DNA from: Eopsaltria australis
Lineage: Eukaryota > Chordata > Aves > Passeriformes > Petroicidae
Assembly (NCBI GenBank): GCA_034509425.1
Contig: JAVTVJ010001355.1
Span: forward strand, 665,525 to 729,524
Direction of reading: 5' to 3'
Length of the DNA stretch: 64,000 nucleotides
A program made the translations under genes and the position numbers. Below, one piece after another: positions 53,123-64,000 of this stretch (its first letter is position 1; each line of letters begins with the position of its first letter). The notes under the pieces were generated by a model that had not been told where the DNA came from, made no database searches, and worked only from the letters and a program-made list of their open reading frames with translations.

Positions 53123-54045
53123 CCTTTGCTGCAGAGAGCTGAGGATGGAGGAGAGGCTCCCAGGGCTGCTCTCAGAGCTGTCAGCTCTGGCATTCTCACT
53201 GAGCTCCCCTTCCCTGGCCAGGAAAAGGTTGCAGTCTTGGCAGCACACAGAAATAATCATGTCTGGCCAAGTGTGGCACAAAGGAGCTGAACTCCAACAA
53301 AGGGGAAAGGCACCTGGTTTTGGATGATTTATAGCAATGGCAGGAGAGGGTCAGGCTCAGCTCGGGAATCAAAGGTGGAATAAAGCACTGAACAAATGTT
53401 TTCTGTTTGTGTTCACTGATTTAAACTGCACATCCTTTATTAGGAGACAGAAATGTGGGTGTTATCCCAGTAATTCGGTCTGAGCTGTACATTTTCATCG
53501 TTATCCTTCCTGTTCATGCCTCAGATGATTTTTCTATTGGGTTAATGGCAAATACTCTCAGGTAATGACAGGGGTGCAGGTTAATTATTCAGTAAGTGCT
53601 GCTAAAGACAGCAGAGTTTCCTCTCCTGCCACAAAAAGGCGTCATTTCCCACCACGTCATTAAACATCCTCACTTAAGAGGCCTGAGAATGAATCATTGC
53701 CTCTGATTTAGGATCATCAAAAAGCACATCGCTGATGCCTTTATTTAATTGACTTAATGTGATTTAATGTTAATGAAATCCACGTAGATGTTAAAGTGGA
53801 GCTTGTCTGGGTGATCTCTGAGCCAGGGAAGCCGAGATTTGTTTGGGATCTCTGTTGGGGGTGATGTCCCACACAAATCCCAGGTGCTGGAGCTCCCTGA
53901 GAGCAGCACAGAGGCTGCAGAATAAATCCCATCCCTGTGCAGGTGTTAATTTAAAATCCCTGCATCCCTCCCCCTGTTTAAAATCTGTACTGGGTTTAGG
54001 AACTGACGGAAGAGTTGCTTTGTTTGGGTGCTAAAGGTTAGAGAT
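53123..54045. other. Intergenic, no gene recognised
   Basis: Unique sequence. The 53,700-53,790 part is AT-rich (tatttaattgacttaatgtg) and could be conserved. Confidence 0.45.
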
Positions 54046-54118
54046 GATGGCTGAGGTTTGGACTGGATGATCCCGGAGGTGTTTTCCAGCCTGAACGATC
54101 CCATGGCTCTGTGAAATG
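54046..54118 (+). mobile_element. CR1 LINE 3' terminus, short
   Basis: gtttggactggatgatcccg, gaggtgttttccagcctgaa, cgatcccatggctctgtg. Confidence 0.85.
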
Positions 54119-54338
54119 TGAAACAATAATTCAGTGGAAGTTCAAAGCAAGGTGTTCCCCCTCTCCCAGGGCAGGGGTGAATTGTCCCCCTCAGCCCCAG
54201 CACTGCTGATCTGGGGGGCACTGGGGATGTTCCATTCCTTCCTTTGCCTTTCCTCCCCCTCGTGTCTGCCCGGAATTCAGAGGCTGCAGGAGGGCAACAA
54301 GGATTCTTTGCTTCCAGGGCCAGGCATTCGTAGCACTG
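54119..54338. other. Intergenic spacer
   Basis: Nothing is recognised. Confidence 0.5.
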
Positions 54339-54452
54339 GTTAATTAATAGTAATAGTGGTAATAGTAATAGTTATAACAGTAATAGTTATAATAGCAACA
54401 ATAATTACAGTAATAGTAATAATAATAATGGTAATGATAATGATAATAATTT
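54339..54452. repeat. AT-rich trinucleotide-type microsatellite (TAA/TAG/TGA variants)
   Basis: Imperfect AAT-type repeat (aatagtaatagtggtaatag, then aataataatggtaatgataa). Confidence 0.93.
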
Positions 54453-55327
54453 TTTAAAATCCTCTCAAGCTGCCCATCTTCCCCAGCTCAGCTGAGCATT
54501 GTCCCACAGCCAGACTGGGAGCACTGGGGTTGATGAACCTGCCCTGGGCTGGTGCTGGAGCCAGGAGGGATCTTCAGTCAGGAGATGCCCCCAGTCAAAC
54601 ACCAGGACCTGAGCAGAGCTGCACGGCCAGGACAGGCACAGGACCAGCAAAATCACAGATTAATGCACAGAGCACCAGCAAACGAGGGGAAAAGGGGAAG
54701 GAAAGAAGGAGGACAGTGGGGTTTTTGTGGGATTTAACTCCAAGCAAAGGCTTTTCTTGCTGCTCTCCCCTCAGCTCCATGGTGAGGGCAGAGGATGGCT
54801 CTGCTGTGCTGAGTCCACAGCTTGTGGGGGATTGTTTCAGACTTTATATTTTTCAAATCCTACACTGCATTAATATATAACTCTAAACTCCACATAAAGT
54901 GTGAGCTGCTGTCTAAACATCTTTGTCAGACAAAGCAATCCCTCTGGGCCTGAAACTCAAGGACACCCCACAGCCTCAGGCCCTGAAAAGTGCAAACAAA
55001 AATGAATTGGGGAGGAGCAAACTGGGGGAATGTGAATTCATTACCTGGAGCTGTAATTAGAAAATTAACCCCGGATATGTAAATGGACCAAACTTATAAT
55101 TGTGTGAAAAATCTCATGACCGTTGTCCATTTTGGGTGCAGCCCCTGGGGTGGTTTTATCTGCCCTAAATGTACCTGAAGGCCCTTCATTAAATATAATT
55201 CTTTTATTCTTTTAACTTTAACCAGCCCCTGGAGCAGAGCTTGGATAAACCTTGGGAATGAGGCCTTGGAATGTCAGCAGAACACCCCCAGCTGGAGCTG
55301 AAACAACAAGCTGTGGTGATTTTGAGA
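54453..55327. other. Intergenic, no feature recognised
   Basis: Unique sequence. Confidence 0.5.
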
Positions 55328-55552
55328 GAATTTGTTGACAGAAATTGTCACCATTTTAAATTTGGATTTTGGTTTAATTTACTGACAGAAATTGTCACCA
55401 TTTGGTAGAATTTGGATTTTGGTTTAATTTACTGACAGAAATTGTCACCATTTGGTGGAATTTCGATTTGGGCAGAATTTGCTGACAGAAATTGTCACCA
55501 TCTGTTGGAATTTGGATTTTGGTGGGATTTACTGACAGAAATTGTCACCACT
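55328..55552. repeat. 50-bp minisatellite, 5 copies
   Basis: The core tgacagaaattgtcaccat starts near 55,336, 55,383, 55,433, 55,483 and 55,533, followed by ttggtagaatttggattttg. Period 47-50 bp. The core holds the short inverted repeat gacagaaattgtc. Confidence 0.95.
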
Positions 55553-56339
55553 CCTCCCAGTCCTGGTGAGCAGTGACCAGTGGCATCTCCAGCTCATCCC
55601 AAACTTCCCATGGCTGTTCCTGGAGTGGGTGACATTCCATGGGATGATGATTTCTGTCTCCTCCTCTGAGTTATTATCAAAGTGTAACATTTGTTCAGAT
55701 TAACATCTCAACCCCCTCTTCTATTTTGGGGGGCTCTGAGAGCCTGGGTGATCCATCAATGACCAAATGTAATTGCTTTCTCTAAAATACAGCTTTCTGA
55801 AAGGAAATCTGACTGGGATGCATGTAGTGAAGGATTTAATTTATGTCGAAGCAACGGCTCTGAAAAAGGAGGAGGAGGAAAAGTTGTGATAGGGAGGCTG
55901 AATTCATCTTCAGCTATGAATAATAGATGATTCACTTGGGAATATTTTTTTTGCTGGATTTAAATGAAATCTCATCAAAACCACGATAATTGGATGTATT
56001 TATAAACCTGCAGAGCCCACTCAAGGGGGTTTCAGCAATATTGTCAATACTAGAGGTTAACCCATAAAACCAGTCAGAATTTATTGCTGCAAGGAGTTGT
56101 ACCTGGAAATTCCTTGTAGTAATCCCTGGAAACTGAGGCTTTAACAGACTTTCTCATTCTCTATTTCTAAATTGTCTCCCAGGAATTAGGAAGTGCTTCT
56201 TGGGGGAAAATTTGATGAAGTTGGCCAACAAATTCAAACCTGGGTCGTATTTGCCCTCCAGGTCAGGGAAAACCAAAACCCATTGATGTGAAAGCATTTC
56301 CTCTGTGAGGCTGGGGAGGGGCTGGGATGGAATTCCCAG
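55553..56339. other. Intergenic, no feature recognised
   Basis: Unique sequence. Confidence 0.5.
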
Positions 56340-56475
56340 AGAAGATCCCTGGCAGTGTCCCAGGCCAGGCTGGACGGGATTTTGAGCACCGTGGGACAGC
56401 GGAAGGTGTCCCTGCCCATTGGAAACAGGATGGGCTTTAAGGTCCTTCCATCCCAAACCTTTCCAGGCTTCCATG
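56340..56475 (+). mobile_element. CR1 LINE 3' end
   Basis: cctggcagtgtcccaggcca, gagcaccgtgggacagcgga, aggtgtccctgcccattgga, taaggtccttccatcccaaa. The terminal octamers are lacking. Confidence 0.9.
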
Positions 56476-57769
56476 GCTTCATTGTCCTGCTCCTGCCAGG
56501 AAAGAGCTGCTGTGGAGTCCCCAAGGCCAGGGAAGAGAGAACAAAACACTGACCTCACCTTCCAACCTCAAGCACTGATCCCTCCAACATTTTCTCTCAA
56601 GTTTTTTATGGAATTTCTTCCCCAGGTGCTCCAGGATGTCCCACACCTTCCCCTGTTGCATTTTCCAGAAAAAGAGAGTGATGGTTATTTCAACAAACCT
56701 CTAATTCTGTAAATTTGGCTTCTCTAGGTCATGCTGGCCTCATCTGCATGCAGGGAGGCACCTCCTCCTTGCTTTAAGGGCTGTAACATTCTCTACTGAT
56801 GAAAATACTTTGATAGGGTTGGTGTTTTTTTGGGTTTTTTTTCCCTCACAAATTATCAGGTCATTTAAAAAAAATGAGCTCATTTTAATCTAATTCTGCA
56901 TGTGCAACTGTCTGGAGAGTTATTTTCAGCTCCAGTAGTTGCAGCTTGCAATTATTCTGCTCCCTTTAAGAAAAGAAAAGTAACAGCTCTATATTTTATG
57001 CAAATCACTGGTGATCTTTCAGAGCGACTTGTGTTCAGGAGGAGTAATAGGAAAAAAAATAAGAGGCCCAATGGATGGTAATGTGGGTTTGAAAAAGCAC
57101 GGGGGAAGCAGGAAAATATGTAAAGATCACTAAAATATTAACATTTAACCACTTAGGCAGGAATATTTCAATTAGAAGCCATGTAATTGTTGTCGAAGTG
57201 AAATCAGCAGTTCCTAACTAACCGTGGCTTCTGATGGTGAAAAAGCAACTTTTCAATTTCGTTTTCTCAGTTGCTGTGGCTCACTCAGACATTCCTGCTC
57301 CTCCCATGGAGTTGGAGTGGGGTGTCAAGGAGTGCCTCAAGCACCTTCATCCCTTCCCAGCAGGGCTGTGCAGGTGGGAATTGGTTTTTCCCTGTATTTA
57401 CACCCACGTTTTGAGCCCTTTTTCAGCACAAGCTGCCAGTTTGTGTGCCTGCCTCAGGTGTTTCCAGCACGGGCACGGCTGAAGGTCGTGCCCAGTTCCA
57501 ATGTGCTTTAAATGTGATGCTTGTTTTGTGCCTTTCCGTGGAACCTGCACTGATCCGAGCACAACTCAGCAGCGTTTCGTGGGTTTTATTTACTGGAAAA
57601 AAAGCTGGTGACTGGAATATGTCCTTGAGGCTGCCTTAGATTTCACAATTACTGCTGTTCAAGGGGATAAATCAACTTTTCTGGCCCTTGTAAGACAAAA
57701 TTCCTCCAATAATATTTTCCCTTGGAGCTTTACTCGGATCCATGGATGGGCTCAGCCGTGTTGGTGGCT
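56476..57769. other. Intergenic, no feature recognised
   Basis: Unique and AT-rich between 56,780 and 57,240. No gene is recognised. Confidence 0.5.
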
Positions 57770-57992
57770 CTGGCACAGAGAAGCTGTGGCTGCCCCTGGA
57801 CCCCTGGAATTGCCCCAGGCCAGGCTGGGCAGGGCTTGGAGCAGCCTGGGACAGTGGAAGGTGTCCCTGAGATGGCAAGGGTGGGATGGGATGGGATGGG
57901 ATGGGATGGGATGGGATGGGATGGGATGGGATGGGATGGGATGGGTTTTATGCTCCATTCCAACCCAAACCGTTCTGGAATTCCATGATCCC
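57770..57992 (+). mobile_element. CR1 LINE 3' end interrupted by (GGGAT)n
   Basis: Sense CR1: ccccaggccaggctgggcag, gagcagcctgggacagtgga, aggtgtccctgagatggc, then the (gggat)n run, then ttccaacccaaaccgttctg and gaattccatgatcc at the terminus. CR1 sequence continues on both sides of the run. Confidence 0.93.
57882..57946. repeat. (GGGAT)n microsatellite, about 13 repeats
   Basis: Uninterrupted GGGAT pentamers on the + strand. Consecutive GGG runs separated by two bases meet the usual rule for a stable intramolecular G-quadruplex. Confidence 0.98.
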
Positions 57993-58074
57993 ATAACAGA
58001 AGCCTCATCCATTGAACAGCAGCAAAATCTCCTGCCAGAGCCAGTTCTGACCCTCCAAACACTCCCTCCAAACC

Positions 58075-58175
58075 CAAAAACTGAGGATTGACCCAAAAGC
58101 TGAGGATTGACCCAAACATTGAGGAATGACCCAAATATTGAGGAGTGACCCAAACACTGAGGAATGACCCCCAAA
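58075..58175. repeat. Minisatellite, unit about 17-18 bp, 5-6 copies
   Basis: tgaggattgacccaaaagc and variants (tgaggaatgacccaaatat, tgaggagtgacccaaacac) repeat in tandem. Confidence 0.93.
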
Positions 58176-59761
58176 CAATCTCCATGGCACTGAAATTCCA
58201 GAGGAACCTCTGGAGCACCTGAGCCAAGCTGTTCTAAGCTCCTCCGGCAGAACCTTGCTCAGCTTTGCCCCCCCAGCCCCAGGAACAGGGAGAGAGAGGA
58301 TGAGAGCACGAGGAATTACGAGGCTTGGGAAGAAGGGAACGAGGCTGGAAGGACTTGGGAGGTTTGAGGCTGCCACTGGAGGGGCTGAGAGCTGCCAGCA
58401 GAGGCTGTAAATACTCCTGGCTGCTCTGATGAGAGCTGAGATTTACCGAGGAGGGTTTTTTAAAGTGTTGTCTGTGCTGCTAAGGCAGAGATCTTTGACA
58501 GCAAAGAGGCACTTCTGGAAATTTAATGCCTGTTCCCAACAATCTGTCTGTGTTTAGCTGGGGGAGAGGGCTCATCCAGGCAGGAATGTGGGATGGGAAG
58601 TCCCAGAGCTGAGGGAGAACAGACGGTTTCAGAGGTGGCAAACTGAGTGAAAGTTGAAGTGTTGTCTTTTTGTTGTCAGTGGGAAGGAGATAGAGAGGTG
58701 AGGAGAGGTGATCTGAGGGTTTTGTTGTGGCTTTTTCTTGGTTTTTTTCCCCTTTTTTAGGTTTATTAATAAATTCTCTTTATAGTCCTTTAAGTTTGAG
58801 TCTGCTTTGCCTACTCCTAACCCTTATCTCACCTCAAATCAGGTAAATTTTGGTAAGTGTGCTGGTGTTTGGCCACAAACTTGGACTGGAGAACTCAAGC
58901 CACTCCAGGGAGGGATGCAGAGCAGCTCTGGGCAGCAGAGCAGGCAGGGAAAGGCTGTTCCGTGGCTTTGCTCGGGGTTTTTGTGGGTTTGCTGGGCCTG
59001 GGTGAAGCAAGTCCCTGTTCCCTTGAATCCCTGCAGTGCCTGGGTGGGATGGGGGGCTCTGAGCTCCATTCCTGCTCCTGATTCTGGTGTAAAGCAGGAG
59101 TTCTGCTGCAAAACTCCCCAACGTGCTCTGAAAACAGCCTTGCTGTCACCTCAGCCTGAGAATTATCCCCCCAGCTCAGCAAGAATTAAATTTCCTGCAC
59201 CTCATCCCTGCTTTTCCTGCACCCAATCCCCCTGAGTTTGGGGCAGCAGGGGCTGAGAGGAGGCCGCACATCCCAAAAACGTGAAGCCACCCCAGGTGTG
59301 ATCCTGCGGGCAGCACTCCCTGCAGATCCCCTCACACACCTCGTGTGAGCAGCAGCACAAACGAGCTGATGGCTCTTAATTAGATCAGAGCATTCTGTTG
59401 TTAATTAATTTACTGCAATGTTTCAGGATGTTTTCCCCCCTCATCCCTCTCCCCGAGGAGCAGCCGGCAGCGGTGCCACACGGCACAAATTAATCTTTAC
59501 AGATGCCACATGTCACCTCCCCAGCTGAGGAGCAGCAGCCACCACGGAATATTTGTTCCCTACAAAACACAAAGCAGCAGAACATCTTCCTTAACAAATG
59601 AATAATTAAGTTTAAATAACAATGCCAAGGCACCCTTTTGGAAAATTCCTGATTTGCTTGGCTAATGGTTGGAGTTTAGTGCTTTAATATTCAGTTTTCC
59701 TGCTGAGGAGCTGGTTTTTGGGAGCTCATGCAAGATCCCAAAGGTCCTGTTTGATTTCTGC
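58176..59761. other. Intergenic; AT-rich candidate conserved segment at 59,365-59,640
   Basis: The 59,365-59,640 part has paired TAATTA cores (gctcttaattagatcagagc, tgttgttaattaatttactg). No gene is recognised. The 142-residue open frame near 58,807-59,235 has overlapping rivals on the other strand and no known domain. Confidence 0.4.
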
Positions 59762-59843
59762 AGGTGTGGAAGCTTTCCCCCATGGCAGGGGTTTGGGATG
59801 AGATGTCTTGAAGGTCCCTTCCAACCCAAACCATTCTGAGATC
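59762..59843 (+). mobile_element. CR1 LINE 3' terminus
   Basis: catggcaggggtttgggatg, agatgtcttgaaggtccctt, ccaacccaaaccattctgag. Confidence 0.92.
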
Positions 59844-61461
59844 TAGGAGGGATTTGTCATCTTTCAGAATGTCTGGTTAAATGAAGTGGAGTCTACAATC
59901 ATGAACATCTCCCCATATGATAAAATCCAACGTTAAAGAAGGAATTCCCCAGAACTTCTGGGAGGAATTCTGGAAAGCCACCATTCATCACTCCAACTGC
60001 AGCTGAAAATCCAGTGTAGGAATGGGAAGTGAAATATTTGAAGGCCCTTTCTGCTGTGTAAATTCCTGCTAAATCCCATGCTTGAGATGAGAAGGGGTTA
60101 AAAACATGCTCATTGAAACTCCTGCCCCGTCTGTCTGATTTCTGTCTGTTCTTTCAGGCACGTGGCAAAATGAGTGAGTTTCCAGGAAAGCAGCTCATAC
60201 ACCCATAAAATTAATAATTTCTTCTCTTGAGCTCTCCTTCCTTACCAGAAATTCCTGTGATAAGGAGGAATCCCCCACCCTCATTTTTTGGGGAGCTGCT
60301 CTACTTGTGGTAGGGGGTGAGGATGAGGAGAGAGGGCCCTTGAAGGAGCCCAGGGAGTCATGGATGGCTGGAACTGCTCTGAGGAACAGCTGAAGGATTT
60401 GTTTGAGGCTTAAAAGGCAAAAGTTAAAGACACTAAAACTTCAGGAGTGAGGATTTGGGAGCCTTTGGGGTTAGGTTTGGTCTGGAATCCCAAATGCAGG
60501 GGAAGGAGGGAGTTTTGTGGAGCCCAGCACTGTGACAGGTGAAAGGTTTCAGGTCTGAGTTTCTGAGTTACCTGCAATTTACTGTGAACTCCTATTTTAA
60601 TTTACAAAAAAATTAAAATGATTAAATTAATTAAATCGAAACGAATATTTTACCCCAAATGAATATTTTACAGCAGCAGGAACAAGAGAAAGGAAAAGCC
60701 CAGGTTTGGTTTAGGATGACAATGGCCAAGGAATAAACAATTTGTGGAATCCTAAATGAAGGAGTTTTGAGAAGGGGCAAGACAGAGCCAGAAAGGAAGA
60801 GGCTTTAGGCAAAGGAGATAATTGAACTGCAGTGGATTTGGGATTTTGTGTCTGTGTGCACCCAGGCAAGGGTTTGCTGGAGCTGTAATGAGAGCTATAA
60901 ATCACAGAGTGAGGGCTCTCACCCCACCACGAGCCTGGGACGGAGCTGCTGCTGCTCCCAGCTGATGGAGCAGATCCCTTGGAGCAGCAGGAGCTCCCTG
61001 CCATTGTCACTTGCCTGGTGGCACAGGGTGGTGACATCAGCTCAGGGCACCTTGGGGCAGCTGCACTTCCCTGTCAGGAGCACCAAAAAGCTGCAGGAGC
61101 CCCGTGACAGCATCAAACAAACCCCATCCCCAAAGCTGTGAGCTCCTGAGCGCCCAGCAGGGGCTGGGAGGGGCGGCTGGAGCTGCTCCTGTGTCCCAGA
61201 GCTTTGATCTGGGCTCCCATTCCCCCGGGGTGGGTGAGGGATGCAGAGCCTGCTCCACACGGACTGGAGGAGGAGAGGGGTGAGCGAGGCCTGAAGATGA
61301 AGGTTCTGGAAGAAAAGTGTGGCCACACTCCTGAAATTGGGTATTTTCTGTTATTATCAGGCCCTGACTCAGACCTGGGTCCCTCCCTGTGCTCCTGCAG
61401 TGCTGGGTGGCTTGGTGGGAGCCCAGCCATGGACAGCAGGTGATGGATGTGTGGGAATTTC
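59844..61461. other. Intergenic, no gene recognised
   Basis: Unique sequence with an AT-rich part at 60,590-60,670. Overlapping - strand open frames of 94-168 residues (61,037-61,598) partly come from the following CR1 and are not genes. Confidence 0.5.
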
Positions 61462-61690
61462 CACCTGGACATGGGGCAGAACCTCCCTGAGCAGTGACTG
61501 AGCCCTGAACAGGCTGCCCAGGGAGGCTCTGGAGTCTCCTCACTGGGAATATCCCAGATCCAGTCAGTTATGAATGGTTGGAACTGGTCTGGACACAATC
61601 CTGTGCTCTGGGGTGAGAATGGGTTTGGACCAGGGGCCTCCTGTGGTCCCTTCCCACCTGACCCACTCTGGAATTCTCTGAACTTTCCTG
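61462..61690 (+). mobile_element. CR1 LINE 3' end
   Basis: ggcagaacctccctgagcag, aacaggctgcccagggaggc, tctggagtctcctcactggg, tttggaccaggggcctcctg, tggtcccttcccacctga. It retains more of the upstream 3' region than most copies here. Confidence 0.9.
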
Positions 61691-62159
61691 GGGCTATCAG
61701 AATTTTAGGATTTCAGGCTTTCCTATTTGGCACCGTGCTCTGCCTGAATTTAAAAGACAAGCAGCAGGCGCTGTGGCTACTCAAAAAAAAATATATATAA
61801 TGCTCTTTTTTTTCCCCTTTTGTGTGTGAAAAATGAGCTGCCCATTGAAAGAAGAGCCTGTTCCACACCACTACATGTGTTTCATGCATATTCACAAAGA
61901 AGCAGGTTTGAAAAATCCACTGCTGTGCTCTTGCTGCTGGAGATAGAGGAGGACATTACAAATTCCATTTTTTCCCCACTGCTTCACTCCTGCCGCTGTG
62001 TAAACACCGAGTGTTTGTTGTGCTGCTGGGATTAACTGGTGTTTGTTTAAGGTGGGAGAGGTGTTTTTAGAAAACAGATGGGTTTGGACTGTTTGTTTCC
62101 CCCAGGAACTGGAGGAGTGGAAGCTCATTTAGAATCTCTCTCTGTAATTGTTGCTGCTG
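61691..62159. other. Intergenic, no feature recognised
   Basis: Unique sequence with an A8 run followed by (TA)n near 61,785-61,800. Confidence 0.5.
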
Positions 62160-62696
62160 GCTCTGAGGAGATGCTGAGAGTCTGCATTTACCTGTGTCCT
62201 CTGCTCCTCCTGCCTGCTGCTCTCTGCTTGTGGGGCTCCAGAGGGTAAGAAACACTCTGGAATTGTGCTCCAACCCAAGGCACATCAGCCAGATCTGGGG
62301 GATTTTTGATCTTTATCCCAGGCTCTGGTGGGAAGAATGATATTTCCTCAGCTCACAGGGTGGGTGTGCAGATAATGCAGTAAAGGTGTGTGAAACACTC
62401 AGGTGATGCCCTGATTGATGCCACAGGAAAGGGCTCTGAGGAGATGCTGAGAGTCTGCATTTACCTGTGTCCTCTGCACCTGCTGCTCTCTGCTTGTGGG
62501 GCTCCAGAGAATGAGAAACACTCTGGAATTGTGCTCACACCTCAGGCACATCAGCCAGATCTGTGGGATTTTTGATCTTTTACTCCAGGCTCTGGTGAGG
62601 AAATGATGTTTCCTCAGCTCACAGGATGGGCATGCAGCTAAATGCAGAAAAGGCAGCTGAAACACTCAGATAATGCCCTGATTGATGCCGCAGGGA
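62160..62696. repeat. Two-copy tandem duplication, unit about 273 bp
   Basis: Units begin ctctgaggagatgctgagag at 62,161 and 62,434. Shared landmarks are tctgcatttacctgtgtcct, tctgcttgtggggctccaga, ctctggaattgtgctc, cacatcagccagatctg and gatgccctgattgatgcc. The copies are highly similar, with small insertions and deletions. Confidence 0.95.
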
Positions 62697-64000
62697 AATT
62701 CCTGATTCAGGGCATGGCCAGACCACAAGGAAAGCTCTGGAGCAGGTGAGGAAGCAGCAGGACTTGGCACAGGGCTGCCTTTGATTTGCAGTGTCCAGGT
62801 GAGCTGATCCCCACAGGTGTGGCCAGCCCAGGCACTGCCCGGGCTGCAGTCCAGGGGGAAAGAGCTCATTTTAAAATTTTGTGCCCAAAATTCAGTGTTT
62901 TGACCACAGAGCTCGGAGCAAAACCTTCAGAGCTCTGCTGCTGCTGTGCATCCACTGCCCTTTGGAGTCTCGAGGCTGCTCCAGAGGTTAATCCACGTGT
63001 GAGATTAGGAACAAAAAGGTCCTTTGTTAACTCATTTATAGCATGGAAATATCCATGGTTTAAGGAAAAATTCCTTTCCAACAGACTAGGAGGTGAAATC
63101 CCCAATTTGCTGTTTATTTTAATTATCAGCACACTCAGATGAGGAGGAGGGGTGTCACAAAAGCTTGAGTGTGTCAGTTTAGATCAGCCTGAGACTCTGG
63201 CCTAACAATTTCAAGGAAATTTCCTGATTCCTGGGTAATCTGGGATAATTCTGCTGTGTTATCACCCAGAAGTGACCAGCAGGGAAGGGTTTGCCTGAGG
63301 AGCTGATCTGAGGCTGCCCCGAGCTCCAGCACAGCCCAGCAGCTCCCATTTCAATTGCAGGGATGTTAGGAATGGATCATCACATCCCTTTAAACTCTCC
63401 AAGGCACAGAAATACTTGTGTTCCATCCTGAAAGAGCAGGGAACAAGTCTGGGCTGAGATTCCAGGGGCTGCTCAGGAGATATGGCCGAAAACCAGGTTT
63501 AAGGGAAATCTTTCCACAGGATTGTGGGCCGAGACATTGGAGGGTTTAGAGTCACTTGGATTTTTTTTTATGAGAACTTGCTCAGAAAACGGCACAAAAG
63601 AGAGCAAAATCCTCTGTATTGTGGAGAAAAGGAGAATGTATTTGAAAGAGCCAATAAATAGAGCATATTGAGACAATTCTGAATTTGTGATGTAACCACA
63701 TCACACTGGAGTGCCAGCCACTTCCAGTTCAGTTCTGTGGGTGAGGGTATCAGGGCTGGTGGGAAGTTTAGGACATTTTTATTTCTGTCACCAGACAAGA
63801 ATCTATTTTTAGAAGCAGGAGGTGGAGGGGGTTTGTCCCTGTTTGGCTCAAGGGCAGTACATGGGATATGATTGTGTTCCTCTCATTTACACACGACAGA
63901 AATGCTGCTCTCACACTGCGAAAGGAAACTTCTTTATTTAAATGGAAGAAATAAAAACTTATTTCCCCCAAGATTTTTTTTTTTCCTTGGAGGAAACAAT
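62697..64000. other. Intergenic to window end, no gene recognised
   Basis: Unique sequence. Several short open frames on both strands have no recognisable protein content. Confidence 0.5.

Noticed and set aside
1..64000. tRNA, rRNA, snoRNA or microRNA genes
   Set aside because: I saw no convincing A/B-box tRNA pair, rRNA core or C/D-H/ACA pattern. Covariance-model searches (tRNAscan-SE, Infernal) would be decisive and were not possible here.

Overview
The window looks like nuclear DNA of a bird, probably a songbird. The evidence is one intron-rich vertebrate gene, many fragments of the avian CR1 LINE on both strands, a CpG-island promoter, and an unusually dense set of micro- and minisatellites. 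There is no sign of prokaryotic gene organisation.

Region 1 (1-13.9 kb) holds one complete protein-coding gene on the + strand. I recognise it as EDEM1, the ER degradation-enhancing alpha-mannosidase-like protein (glycoside hydrolase family 47). I could place all 12 coding exons. Every join uses GT-AG sites and keeps frame, and the exons sum to 1,827 nt, or 608 residues plus stop. The start codon lies in a GC-rich CpG island (about 1.09-1.96 kb). The stop is at 12595-12597 and a polyadenylation signal is at 13821. The introns carry CR1 pieces and a 14-bp minisatellite (8.0-8.6 kb).

Region 2 (13.9-64 kb) contains no gene I can support. From the known vertebrate order around EDEM1 it is probably the start of the gene-poor interval before GRM7, but GRM7 itself is not seen. 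It holds more than a dozen tandem arrays, several recent two- or three-copy duplications, CR1 3' ends (mostly + strand), a probable degraded LTR-type element in two opposed copies (28.9 and 42.9 kb), and quiet AT-rich stretches that could be conserved non-coding elements.

The most interesting structures are: (a) a CR1 3' end that runs into the splice acceptor of EDEM1 exon 2 and seems to supply its branch-point region; (b) a satellite-like array of ten monomers of about 218 bp (30.4-32.6 kb) with alternating monomer types and a longer six-monomer repeat of about 1.32 kb; (c) several tandem arrays that appear to have grown out of motifs inside older interspersed repeats; (d) a pyrimidine tract at 46.3-46.9 kb that changes stepwise from one repeat unit to the next. 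I found no convincing new protein system. The many open frames in the 50-kb downstream part are by-products of GC-rich or repeat sequence.
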